This document shows, piece after piece, positions 8,295 through 17,702 of a stretch of DNA of 64,000 nucleotides. The DNA comes from Haloplanus ruber. GTDB lineage: Archaea > Halobacteriota > Halobacteria > Halobacteriales > Haloferacaceae. A program made the translations under genes and the position numbers. Each line of letters starts with the position of its first letter. Position 1 is the first letter of the stretch. Under the pieces are notes generated by a model. That model saw only the letters and a program-made list of their open reading frames with translations, searched no databases and had not been told where the DNA came from. Where the stretch lies: the NCBI RefSeq assembly GCF_024494725.1, contig NZ_JANHDK010000001.1, forward strand, positions 1,364,001 through 1,428,000, written 5' to 3'.

Positions 8295-11148
8295 AGTACT
8301 CACCCACACTCAGGAAGTGTTCAGCGAAGTCACCGCTCGATCCTCCACCGACGATTGTAATATCGTTGTAGCGCTGATACGCGTCGGTCGCCGTGAGTTT
8401 CATACTGATGAGTATGGCTTGGATTTGTTCATCGTTCGATCTGTGAATGAGCCGGGATGCTGTCTCCGCTGCTTCGACAGCGTCGTCGATTGCCGTTTGA
8501 TCCAACGCTACGAATTTGCTCACGGATTCGATCATCTCCGAATCGGCACTGTCGTAGGTATTCAGGGTATCGACGATATCCTCAATATTCGATAGAGAGA
8601 CTGACGAGAGTTCATCCGTGAAGACGGTGATCGTATCCGACCGATACTCGTCTCCGAGGTTATCGAGGGCGGCTTGTACGTCGTAGGCTTGGTCAGCCAT
8701 GTCCCGAATTTTGTTGTCGGTATCGAACCGAACCCGTGGGGAAATTTGCTGGATGTATTGCCGACCCAGCCCTGACAGCACTTCGTAGGGTGGATTTTTG
8801 TGGAGACGCTCTCGAATCCTTGCAAGATCCAGCGTATTGGCATTCGCGCCAAAGAGCGCACCGACCATCTCCTCGAAGTACTCTCCGTATTCGAGGAAAT
8901 CACGAACGTGTGAGAACTGATCGCCCAGTTCCTCTTTGAGATCCGTTCTGATCCCCGAATCAAGAGTATACGAGCCACTCTGAGAGAAGCGTCGACTCAG
9001 AGTTTGTGCGCTCAACTCCTCGAATGGAGAGTCGAGCATAACGATGCGCGCATATCCTGCCAGAACGAAATCCGCGAAGTCGTAGTTAGCCGACTGTTTG
9101 AACAAGCGCTGTCGGGAGTGGAGTTCATTCTCCTTGATTTTCTTTCGCCAGTGCTTGGCGTACCCCGTGAGCTGTGTTCCAAGACTCCGGAACAATCCCT
9201 CGAAATCTGCATTCGATTTGTCTTCTTCCCGATAGATGCCAAACTTCAAGAGATTCTTCAAATCTGAAAGTCGGAATTCTTCAGGATCGAGGACGATTTG
9301 ATCTCCCTCTGGGGCTCGCTGAAGGGATTCGAAGACGAATGGATCTTTCTGGCTACTTAGATTATATCTGAGAGTTATATCGCCGAACAACTGGTATCCG
9401 TTCGTCAGACGCTCGATCGCATCTCTGAGGCCAGAACGGATGTATCGACTAATCTCCGAGAAATCTGCAGGGTTCTTCTGCCAAGGCTGTACGTTCGGAC
9501 GATGTTCATCGATCAACCGCTCCGCTTTCGATTTCGGTTTGGGTTGTGGTTCAGGCTCTGGTTCAGGCTCCGGATCCGGTTCAGGCCCGGTTGAAGCAAT
9601 TTCTGTCGGAATGATCGTATACCCCGAAGCTTGGTCCACGTGGTTGATACTCGAAACCAACTCTACGAAGCCGAACGCTTCGATGAAACGTGTGTCTACC
9701 TTGATTCCGTCTGTCGTTTGCTTACCATACCATCGAGCCAATTTCGCGAGCGATTCGGCTTGTTCATAAATTTCGGTCGCCGGGTCGACCGAGTTTCGTA
9801 ACGTCGATAGCCGATCCGCATCGGATGGAGAATCCACGTATCCGTCATAGTAGTCACGAAGGATGTCGAAAACTGCCATCACGTATTCACGTGGGGACTG
9901 CTCATCCTCACGGAGGCCGGCGTAGACACGACGGAGAAACGCTTCGTTGAACGGGAAGAGATCGCGGAACGACTCATCACAGAATTCACACTCTCCACAG
10001 ATAGAGTTCTCTGGCGCTGGCTCAAGCGCTAACTCAAGACCCTCGCCACTTCGGTCGTACGAGACACTTCCGTCGAAGGATTTGAAGTAGCCAAGATACG
10101 GGCGGATGAAGTCAACTGCTGACTCCTCGTCGAGAAACAGAACACTATTGGAATTCTGTCGGTTCGTGCGGTAGAATTCGAAGCGATCCTCGGCAGTTTG
10201 GGTGTGAAGAACTCCCGTCGAATCTCGCGTACCTGCGACAACGAAGTCCCAGTTATCGCTTGCCTTGTCGCGCTCCATGTAGTTACGCAACCGCTCTCCC
10301 TCCATCGCTGTAATTGCGAAATCCTCAAAGATAATTACCGGGCGTGTATCCGTGAATTTCTGACCGACACGCTCTAGAACGTCATCGAGGGACGCGGTCT
10401 GGTAGCGTTCGCGGATCACTCTCCACAGCTCTGCGTTGAACGCGGAGACCGCTTCTTCGTCGGGGATATCGTCTTCAATGATCTGGAGGAATTCGTTCCG
10501 TTGGTACGCTTGCTCCGTCACGAACTTGATCTCTTTCGCGTACTCCCCTTTTTCAACGAGAAGAGAAAGCTGATCCTTAACGAACTCGCGAATTTTTTCC
10601 TCTTTATCCTGAACTTCAACGGAGTATCCTCGAGCAGTCAGGTTTAGGATTGCACCGGACGTTGCGTTGTTCGCGACGACACTTCCGTTCTGTTCGAGAT
10701 CGTCTCTGAGTTGCTGGAAATTTGAAGCTCCGGGAAGTGACTCGTCGAAGTGATCCTCGTAGAACTCCGGAATTCGTTCGGAAAGCAGCGTCATCAGATC
10801 ATCGTCTTTGTCGACGTGGAGGATCGGTCGACCGTCGTCTCTCAGTCGGTGAGCTAAATAGGCACAGAGTTCGGATTTCCCGGTCCCGACTTCACCTTCT
10901 ATGACGACGGTGAAATTCCCAGGTCGCTCGTCGGAAAATTCACGATATACCTCTTCTTCGCCGACGATTTCCTCTTCGGATTGGGTTCCCTGCGGAGAGC
11001 GGAATACTTTGATCGGCCGATGAGTGAATTCGAAGAGTTCGCGGTTATCGGACCGGACTGCTGCGACCTTCGAGAACAGCTGTCTGAGTGTCTTTTCGTC
11101 GACATTCTGGAAGTGCGGACAGTAGAGGTCTGGTTGTTCCGTACTCAT
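8284..11148 (-). CDS. DpdH-like P-loop ATPase
   Basis: The 954-residue protein has Walker A GEVGTGKS at residues 85-92 and a Walker B strand VIIFEDF at 271-277, so it is an AAA/STAND-like ATPase. A CGECEFC zinc-type motif follows at about residue 400. Residues near 520-545 form a low-complexity linker of alternating Pro and acidic or basic residues, separating the ATPase half from a C-terminal half with no recognised fold. It starts one nucleotide after the stop of the 278-residue gene and overlaps the coiled-coil gene downstream. Size, the P-loop and the position after a DpdG-like gene suggest DpdH. DpdH is thought to belong to the restriction rather than the modification arm. Confidence 0.7.
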   Translation of the reverse strand: MSTEQPDLYCPHFQNVDEKTLRQLFSKVAAVRSDNRELFEFTHRPIKVFRSPQGTQSEEEIVGEEEVYREFSDERPGNFTVVIEGEVGTGKSELCAYLAHRLRDDGRPILHVDKDDDLMTLLSERIPEFYEDHFDESLPGASNFQQLRDDLEQNGSVVANNATSGAILNLTARGYSVEVQDKEEKIREFVKDQLSLLVEKGEYAKEIKFVTEQAYQRNEFLQIIEDDIPDEEAVSAFNAELWRVIRERYQTASLDDVLERVGQKFTDTRPVIIFEDFAITAMEGERLRNYMERDKASDNWDFVVAGTRDSTGVLHTQTAEDRFEFYRTNRQNSNSVLFLDEESAVDFIRPYLGYFKSFDGSVSYDRSGEGLELALEPAPENSICGECEFCDESFRDLFPFNEAFLRRVYAGLREDEQSPREYVMAVFDILRDYYDGYVDSPSDADRLSTLRNSVDPATEIYEQAESLAKLARWYGKQTTDGIKVDTRFIEAFGFVELVSSINHVDQASGYTIIPTEIASTGPEPDPEPEPEPEPQPKPKSKAERLIDEHRPNVQPWQKNPADFSEISRYIRSGLRDAIERLTNGYQLFGDITLRYNLSSQKDPFVFESLQRAPEGDQIVLDPEEFRLSDLKNLLKFGIYREEDKSNADFEGLFRSLGTQLTGYAKHWRKKIKENELHSRQRLFKQSANYDFADFVLAGYARIVMLDSPFEELSAQTLSRRFSQSGSYTLDSGIRTDLKEELGDQFSHVRDFLEYGEYFEEMVGALFGANANTLDLARIRERLHKNPPYEVLSGLGRQYIQQISPRVRFDTDNKIRDMADQAYDVQAALDNLGDEYRSDTITVFTDELSSVSLSNIEDIVDTLNTYDSADSEMIESVSKFVALDQTAIDDAVEAAETASRLIHRSNDEQIQAILISMKLTATDAYQRYNDITIVGGGSSGDFAEHFLSVGEYYVD
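9538..9590 (-). repeat. Low-complexity repeat coding a Pro-Glu linker
   Basis: A run of near-identical 6-nt units encodes (Pro-Glu/Asp)n inside the ATPase gene. Haloarchaeal proteins often use such linkers; slippage here would change linker length without disrupting the frame. Confidence 0.6.
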
Positions 11149-11149
11149 A

Positions 11150-11986
11150 TCAGATCAGGGTGATCGTGTTCGCTTGGCTATCAATTCCGTCGTACGGTGG
11201 CACGCCTCCGAGTCCAACGGCCCCGGCGTCACCGTACTCGACGACCTCGATTTCGCCGTCGCGGACGAGTTCGAACAGAATTCTGGCGAGTCCTTCGGGG
11301 ATGTTCCCGTCAGATGTCGATTCGACGTACAGGAGGTGCTCTCGGAGCCATCGGAGATACTCTTCTACTTCGATTCCTGGGCCACCATCGACGTCGATAC
11401 CGCGGTCGTGGGTAGCCAATTCTAGTGAGGTTCGCACCAACTCCGGATCTGGATAGACGGTGTGTTCGCGTCCTCGAACCTTGTGTACCAACCCGAGGAA
11501 GTGAACGAGCCGTGTCCAGTTCGCGAACTTGTTGTCGTTGTGTTCGATGCGCCCCTGTTGAGACTGCGGTAGATACCCGAGTTCGTTGAACCATTCGTCG
11601 ATATCGGTGTAGAGCCTCTCTTCGTTGTTTTCGAAGAACTGGATGTCGTTTCGCAGTAGGTAGCTGTAGTTCAGTAGTACGACGGCTTGTTTCCCCCACG
11701 ATCCAGGTTGACATTCCTGTGCGAGACCGTGAAGTGCCGTGAGTTTGAAATTCAGCTCGTCGTTGCCGACGTCCCACTGGAATGGCTTCGTGTAGTACTC
11801 TCCCTCTTCCTTGCCAATCATCCGGAGAAGACGTAGTCCGCCGAGAGCGGCGTCTAATCCAGAGTCGATGCCGGTATCCGTCTTGATCGCGTCCTTCGTA
11901 CAGTTCCCATCGTCGACGGAACGATAGATCGGGAGGAGGGGTCCCGGAGTCTGAACTGTGTTGAGAATGTAACCTTCACTACTCAT
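11150..11986 (-). CDS. DpdG-like winged-helix protein
   Basis: The 278-residue protein begins with a helical segment followed by a short domain resembling a winged helix (about 25-65, where the LGGLRLLRMIGKE stretch could be the recognition part). A helical middle carries the NWTRLVHFLGLVH segment near 155-167. There is no enzymatic motif. Its ATG overlaps the stop of the upstream 310-residue gene by 4 nt, and its stop is 1 nt before the ATPase start. Length, the helix-turn-helix-like start and position directly before a large ATPase match DpdG. A role as DNA-binding adaptor of the restriction complex is inferred. Confidence 0.65.
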   Translation of the reverse strand: MSSEGYILNTVQTPGPLLPIYRSVDDGNCTKDAIKTDTGIDSGLDAALGGLRLLRMIGKEEGEYYTKPFQWDVGNDELNFKLTALHGLAQECQPGSWGKQAVVLLNYSYLLRNDIQFFENNEERLYTDIDEWFNELGYLPQSQQGRIEHNDNKFANWTRLVHFLGLVHKVRGREHTVYPDPELVRTSLELATHDRGIDVDGGPGIEVEEYLRWLREHLLYVESTSDGNIPEGLARILFELVRDGEIEVVEYGDAGAVGLGGVPPYDGIDSQANTITLI

Positions 11987-12915
11987 AGGAACTCCTCTTC
12001 CAACCAGGAACGGTATCGCTTATGAATTGAGGACTCATCGGGGTTGATACTTTTCGCCTCTTGCCGCGCTTCATGAACTTTGGGACTCCGGGGAACGTAC
12101 GAGGGATCGAACGTTTTCCCCTCTTCCCCGACAGCCCTATTGAGCGACTGCGCGATATCGCGAGCTGTTTTGCGATCCCACTCGACACGTCTCCGTAGCC
12201 AGCGTTCCAAGCCCTCCACATCATCTTCGCTCAGGGGGACGGTTCCAAATTCATCTTCGCGTCCGAATATCTGGCCGAATACACTATAGAGGGGCAGATA
12301 CGGCGCGTCCGGGAGTACGTCGAATAACTCCTCGGTCGTCTCGATTGATTGGCCGGTCACGAATGCGTAGATATTCGCGTTGTCGTGGAGGAAGATGTTC
12401 ATCGTATCCAAGAGCGGGAATCCCCAACCAGCGTTCTCGTATATCGACTCGAATCCGTTGTACAGGCGTTGGTAGGAACCGACAGCCTCGACGAACTGTT
12501 CTTGATATAGCGGGCGTTGTCCTCCCCGAGGAGTGAATCGCTTGGAATCAGTAACGATGAGAAGCGTTTCCGGAACGGACGAGTACCGGCTAACTAGGTG
12601 ATCGACCGAGTATTGTGTCTCCGACTCGTAATACTCGTTAGAGATGACGACAAGATCGTCATCGAACGCTTCCTCTTCGATTTGGCCGAGAACCTTGTAT
12701 TCGTACTCGAGGTAGTCGTACTGCTGTGAATACGACTGGAACTGTCCACCCGTATTGAGGGTGCGCCAAGACGTCGGATAGGTGAACGTCTCGAAGCCAA
12801 GATAGTGAATGGCCGGAAGCGACCTGAGGAGCCACCAGTACGTCTCGTCGACATCGTCGTGAATAACTGCGACGTCGGCGTTGCGTAGCCGTTTGAAGGT
12901 CGCCGGTTCGTCCAT
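11983..12915 (-). CDS. Hypothetical protein of the helicase operon
   Basis: The 310-residue protein is not recognised. The first about 150 residues alternate hydrophobic strands and helices (VAVIHDD near 14-20, DLVVISNEYYE near 87-97, LLIVTDS near 117-123), like a Rossmann-type or receiver-type fold. The last about 80 residues are charged and helical and end in WLEEEFL. There is no HKD (phospholipase D) motif, so it is not a DpdK/DrmC equivalent. The start codon shares one base with the stop of the helicase gene (TGATG), and the end overlaps the DpdG-like gene by 4 nt. It is therefore co-translated with the helicase and probably forms part of the same complex. Confidence 0.7.
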   Translation of the reverse strand: MDEPATFKRLRNADVAVIHDDVDETYWWLLRSLPAIHYLGFETFTYPTSWRTLNTGGQFQSYSQQYDYLEYEYKVLGQIEEEAFDDDLVVISNEYYESETQYSVDHLVSRYSSVPETLLIVTDSKRFTPRGGQRPLYQEQFVEAVGSYQRLYNGFESIYENAGWGFPLLDTMNIFLHDNANIYAFVTGQSIETTEELFDVLPDAPYLPLYSVFGQIFGREDEFGTVPLSEDDVEGLERWLRRRVEWDRKTARDIAQSLNRAVGEEGKTFDPSYVPRSPKVHEARQEAKSINPDESSIHKRYRSWLEEEFL

Positions 12916-15900
12916 CAGTGGGACTCAGCTCCGATAATCTCTCCAAGTGTCCGGTTGTCTAGGAGGTCGTTTTCGAGATAGTACGCGGGCGTTCGCGAAA
13001 GTAGGAGGCACTCGTCACAGTAGTCGTCACATCGGTCACAGGCCGCAATCTCGGCGACACGAGATTCGATATCGTCTATAGCGTTCCAGACTTGCCAGGC
13101 GATTCCGTTACCTCCCTGCCGACTGTCGACAATACGGACAACCACCTCTGTTTCCTCCTTATTCGCCTTCACACGGAAGTCGGAGCGATCACACTGCGCC
13201 ACGACAGCAATCGCCTTATCCAGCGCCTGCTCCAAGCTGACCAGCGCCTGTGGCCACGAGGCCGTCTCGTGGGTCAATCGATCGAAGCGGTTTCGAACAT
13301 CGTCAAAATCGAACCGGAGAGTGATTCCCTGAGTGTGATACTGTTGTCCCACAGGAGCGTACTCCTCGGTATCCGCATCTTCCAGCCGCTCCTGCCACGA
13401 ACGTCCGCTGTCCTCGGTCGTGGAATCTTGTTCGATTAGTGCTTCGGAGCGTAGAACTTCTTTGTCGGGACTGGCCGAATGGCGACGTTCGAAGGCGAAG
13501 ATGAAGTCGGTTATCTCGAGTTCGCCGTAGCTCGCATCGCAACTGAGACCGAATACGGAGCGTGAGGACGTGTTCTGGGGTCTTGCTGAATTCTCGGACG
13601 TAATTGACGTCGCCATAAGTCCGTGGGTGTTGTACATCCGCTGCCCCCCTTTCGCAGGCTTACACTCAACTGAACTCACACCGTGAACGTTCGTCTCTTC
13701 GAGACTTTCGTCACAGTGGGGGCACTGCGCGGCGTCATGAGAGTAGCTTTCGAATGGGCGGTCGCAGTCTTCGTTGACACAGACCATGACCGTCGCCAGC
13801 GGTGTCGACGATCCGTGGACATCGTCGACGATGTAGTCCGTCCCGTGGAGGGTGATGACGGAACCAAGGTCGTTTTCCGGGCCAGGATACATATCGTAGA
13901 GTCGGCCGGATGCTTCGAATTCGATACCCTCACTGTGCCCCTGAAATTTCACGGGGAATTGCTGTCCGAAACTTCGATAGTTCGCCAGATAGCCGAGTCG
14001 AGAGAGCCACTGGTCGAGTCGGTTGTTGTTCTCGGTGAACGCCTTGTTCGTCTCCGCAGATCCCGACAGGGCGGTGATGCGAGAGAATGTCTTTTCGACG
14101 CGGTTCGACACCGACAGTGGCCCATCTTCCACGAACGCTTGCTCGAACGCGTCCACACCGGGCTGACCGAAGACAGACTCGATGTGGCGCTCCAAGGCAT
14201 CGCGACGCTCGTCGAGGAGGAAATCGACGAGAATTCCCAAATTTTCCTCCACTCCGTTCACGAACGCCCCGAGGTTCTGATTGATTTCGGTGAGTTGGTA
14301 CATCCGCTCGAATATATTTGATGGGTGGGGATTTCGAGCCAGATATGCAAAGGTTTCCGTAACGACGTGGCCGGTGAGGATTTCGTCGAATTCGTACGGA
14401 TCAGGAACTCGAACTGGTTCGAACTCGTTGAGGAACGTTTCGAGATTTCCGTAATAATGGCCGTCAACGGGATGCTCTCCTCGAATCGCGGTTAGCACCA
14501 GCGAGGAACTTCCACGTGTTCGTCCGGTTCGACCACTACGCTGGACGTAATTCGTTAGTGTCGGCGGAATACCCACTTGTGAGACAGTATCCAGCGTACC
14601 GATGTCGACACCGAGTTCCATCGTCGGAGTTGAACTAACAATGTTCACGTCGGGGTCGTCCTTACGGAATCCTTCTTCAATAGCACCACGAAGGGTGTGG
14701 GGAATATTCCCTTTATGAATTCCCACGGAAATGAACTCGGGAGAGTTCCCATTCCTGATCGGAGTCGTAATATCGTGGGCCCAGTGGTCGATCGCATAAG
14801 GCCATCCAGAGTCAGCTTGTGCGTATCCCGGATCAACGGCGAGTGATCCGTCGTCTTCTCTCGTGAATCGACGATGGGTTTCGAGTGGATGTCCACAGTT
14901 GGGACACGTATCGATCGCATCGTCTTCAGGAACAGGATAGGAACGGTAACAATCCGTACAGAAGGCTGTCCGTTCAAGCAACGTCAGATTGGAATCGTCT
15001 CGACGAAGTACACGTGTGAGGATGCCACTTTCTGCATCCGATTCGGAGTCGACAGCGTCGGCATATTCGTCACGGACGCGTTCGAGGTAGTCGAACGTTG
15101 CTTGTTTCTTTTCGTCGCTGATCGACGCGTTCGCTACCGTCTGTCTGACCTCCTCCCAAGACTGCTCGACGACGATCGATTGATTCAGTAGCCGTTGCAA
15201 AACTTTCGGTACGACTGACCCGACATCACCGCGGTCATATCCGGATCGCTTCGCAACACGGTTGATGATTTTCGGGAGCGACAGCCCCTCGATACTGATA
15301 TTGTTTTTACTGAATCCAACGCCCGGATCCGTTGCAAACAGCTTGTACGTCTCGTGTGCGATGACGATCTCTCTGGGGTCGTCGAACTCCGAAACCGGAG
15401 CGGCCGTGACGAGGGCACTGTCAAGGAGACCGGTGGCGTTGTGTAGCATCGCGTGGCCCTCAATATCGTCAAGGAGCGTTCGAAGGAAGTTGTAGGCCGT
15501 GCCGTCTTCGTCGATTTCGTTCTGAATCAGTGGCTCCCAGTACTCCTCTCGAAGACGATCCGCCACAGTTCGGAACAGTTCGTAATTGTCACGCGAGCCA
15601 CCGCTGTCGATCAGCTCTTCGATGTAGAGTGTCTGGGCCATCAGGCCGTACTCTGTTCCGATGATCCGGTCACCAACCGACTCTGCGGCGCTATGTGAAT
15701 CCGAGAAGACGAGCGTCTTCTTCGATGGAGAAGTACGGCATATCTCCGTTAGCATGTACGACAGCAAACTCGAAGTGGGTACCCCGATGTCAGAGAGGTT
15801 AGGCCACTGTTCACAACCGGGACAGGAGTCGACGGACTCAGCGTGATCGAACGGGCGGAATGTGTCCTCATCACCACTGACCTTCACTTCCACGTAGGGG

Positions 15901-17645
15901 TAGTGACACCGCTTGCAAAACTGGAGTTCGAGGTTCTCCGTGTTACAGGAAATACACCGTTTATCTCGGGTGACTTCACTGCACGCCTCGCACAGATACG
16001 CTCTGTGTGGCGGCTTGAGGAAGACGTGATATTTCTCCGTGATCATCCCAGCAAGTCGACCGAAAGCCATCACCGTACCCAGAACTCCTTCTGGATTTTC
16101 GACACCCGTCTCGGAGAGTTGTGTGAGAAGTTCGTCGTAGTGCTTGAATCCGACTTCCCCTGTCGTTCCTTCGTTGAACCACTGCGCGAATTCGGCAACC
16201 TCAGGAACCGAGTCGACGACGAAGTCGAACCACTCGCTGTATAGTCCACCGGCATCTAGGATTGCTTCGGAGAGCCGGTCATGGCCTCGGGGTGATTCGG
16301 CTACCGCACGCGGTGATTCGAACTCGCCTTCCGAAATGAGCGTCTGCGTTTCACTTCGGATGGGTGCTCGAATCCACTCAGCGTCAACCGAGAGCACTAT
16401 CTCTCCACTTGATTCCACTTCGACGAGCCCAACCTCGCTTGCTGTTTCGAATGCGTCTTCCAGTTCTTGCTCTCTCAGATCCGAAACCGTGACCCCACCC
16501 ACTCGTGCGAGCGCGATAACAGCCGCAAGGCCAGTTACATCCGTAGCTGTGAATCGGTTAAACCGAGGACGCCCGTTAACCGGAAATTCGCGGGGTGTGA
16601 ATCCGATTGAATTGATGTCGGATTCCGGCGTACCGGTGAGTTTGTGAGCGAGTTCGGTCGGATTATCGACCGTTGCCGAAACCATCGAAATCTGTGGATC
16701 GCGATCACCGTAAAACTCCTTGAGTCGTTCGGAGAGAAGACGAATTGACGCTCCAGAAATGCCGCTCCAGACGTGCGCTTCGTCGAAAACGATGTGCTCG
16801 ACGGGATGTTGTGCTGGATTTTCGCCAAGGATTTCGCGAGTCTCCGAATTGTTACTCACGAACATGTGGTCCAAAGCTTCGGGGTTCGTGAGGAGGATAT
16901 CAGCACCGTTCCGAATGGCGTCCCGCGTTACTCTGATCCACGAATACCGATTATCGTCGGTACCGACTGTCATATCCCCGAGTATGCGTAGCTTCTCGCC
17001 TTCCTCTCGTGGACACTCAAGGCCCCGAATATAGGAACCCTCCTCGATCTCGTGCTCTCTGGTACCGATACGAGTCGGTGTGTCGGAGTCCCAGATTCCG
17101 ATTGTGATTCGGTCTTCGGGTTCTCGATACCGATTAATTCGGTCAAGATACGAAATGAACCGGTTGAGTTGATCGACACCGAGCGTTTTCATCGGATACA
17201 CAATAAGTGACTTCAGACCCGACTCTTCGGTAGAGAGACAATGATTCAAAATCGGGAAAAAGAACGCCTCTGTCTTCCCTGTCGCCGTTGGGACGGCGAG
17301 GATGTTGTCATCCGAATCGGCTGAAATGGCCTCAATTGTCTGTGCCTGATGCTCGTATAATGATCCAGTTTCGTTTCCGTCGAATAGTTCGTCAACGATC
17401 GCCTCGACTAGTTCGTCGCGGTACCCGAGATCAGCCAGAAAGTCGGCAGCAGGTTGCTCGTAGAACTTCGGTGCATCGACAAATTCGACGTACGGCCCCT
17501 TCTGCTCCACGATTTCGTTCTGGACGAACGAGGTAGCGGCTTCGTCATCGACCACATGGTTAAGCCGCGTCATCTGTCGATTCCACCAAGTAATCTCCGA
17601 CGCTCTGTCGACCGCAGCTTCGAGGGTTCGTTGTGGGGAGTGCAT
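12915..17645 (-). CDS. DEAD/DEAH-box helicase with C-terminal DUF1998, DruE/DrmB/MrfA-like
   Basis: The 1576-residue protein has Walker A PTATGKT at 119-125, DEAH at 288-291, SAT at 323-325 and motif VI QRSGRTGR in the second lobe. Several zinc-ribbon CxxC pairs follow: CEAC/CISC/CKRC/CPGC in the 560-640 region, then CTDC/CPNC and CPHC. The end carries a DUF1998-type domain with CDRC...CDEC. This layout is that of the YprA/MrfA family and of large helicases in defence systems (DrmB, DruE). It opens the five-gene minus-strand operon and is probably the motor of the restriction arm. It is longer than typical MrfA proteins (about 750 residues). Its own promoter (TATA on the minus strand at 17,687-17,693) lies in the 57-nt gap from the upstream gene. 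Confidence 0.85.
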   Translation of the reverse strand: MHSPQRTLEAAVDRASEITWWNRQMTRLNHVVDDEAATSFVQNEIVEQKGPYVEFVDAPKFYEQPAADFLADLGYRDELVEAIVDELFDGNETGSLYEHQAQTIEAISADSDDNILAVPTATGKTEAFFFPILNHCLSTEESGLKSLIVYPMKTLGVDQLNRFISYLDRINRYREPEDRITIGIWDSDTPTRIGTREHEIEEGSYIRGLECPREEGEKLRILGDMTVGTDDNRYSWIRVTRDAIRNGADILLTNPEALDHMFVSNNSETREILGENPAQHPVEHIVFDEAHVWSGISGASIRLLSERLKEFYGDRDPQISMVSATVDNPTELAHKLTGTPESDINSIGFTPREFPVNGRPRFNRFTATDVTGLAAVIALARVGGVTVSDLREQELEDAFETASEVGLVEVESSGEIVLSVDAEWIRAPIRSETQTLISEGEFESPRAVAESPRGHDRLSEAILDAGGLYSEWFDFVVDSVPEVAEFAQWFNEGTTGEVGFKHYDELLTQLSETGVENPEGVLGTVMAFGRLAGMITEKYHVFLKPPHRAYLCEACSEVTRDKRCISCNTENLELQFCKRCHYPYVEVKVSGDEDTFRPFDHAESVDSCPGCEQWPNLSDIGVPTSSLLSYMLTEICRTSPSKKTLVFSDSHSAAESVGDRIIGTEYGLMAQTLYIEELIDSGGSRDNYELFRTVADRLREEYWEPLIQNEIDEDGTAYNFLRTLLDDIEGHAMLHNATGLLDSALVTAAPVSEFDDPREIVIAHETYKLFATDPGVGFSKNNISIEGLSLPKIINRVAKRSGYDRGDVGSVVPKVLQRLLNQSIVVEQSWEEVRQTVANASISDEKKQATFDYLERVRDEYADAVDSESDAESGILTRVLRRDDSNLTLLERTAFCTDCYRSYPVPEDDAIDTCPNCGHPLETHRRFTREDDGSLAVDPGYAQADSGWPYAIDHWAHDITTPIRNGNSPEFISVGIHKGNIPHTLRGAIEEGFRKDDPDVNIVSSTPTMELGVDIGTLDTVSQVGIPPTLTNYVQRSGRTGRTRGSSSLVLTAIRGEHPVDGHYYGNLETFLNEFEPVRVPDPYEFDEILTGHVVTETFAYLARNPHPSNIFERMYQLTEINQNLGAFVNGVEENLGILVDFLLDERRDALERHIESVFGQPGVDAFEQAFVEDGPLSVSNRVEKTFSRITALSGSAETNKAFTENNNRLDQWLSRLGYLANYRSFGQQFPVKFQGHSEGIEFEASGRLYDMYPGPENDLGSVITLHGTDYIVDDVHGSSTPLATVMVCVNEDCDRPFESYSHDAAQCPHCDESLEETNVHGVSSVECKPAKGGQRMYNTHGLMATSITSENSARPQNTSSRSVFGLSCDASYGELEITDFIFAFERRHSASPDKEVLRSEALIEQDSTTEDSGRSWQERLEDADTEEYAPVGQQYHTQGITLRFDFDDVRNRFDRLTHETASWPQALVSLEQALDKAIAVVAQCDRSDFRVKANKEETEVVVRIVDSRQGGNGIAWQVWNAIDDIESRVAEIAACDRCDDYCDECLLLSRTPAYYLENDLLDNRTLGEIIGAESH

Positions 17646-17686
17646 CAGTAGTTCAGGTGCGATGTTCGTTGACTGTCAGCCAGCTC

Positions 17687-17693
17687 ATTTATA
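17687..17693 (-). promoter_or_regulatory. TATA box for the helicase operon
   Basis: A minus-strand TATAAAT lies about 42 nt before the ATG at 17,645, in the gap after the 1052-residue gene. It would give a leader of about 15 nt and lets the helicase operon be transcribed apart from the upstream gene. Confidence 0.5.
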
Positions 17694-17702
17694 GTACGTG
17701 GG

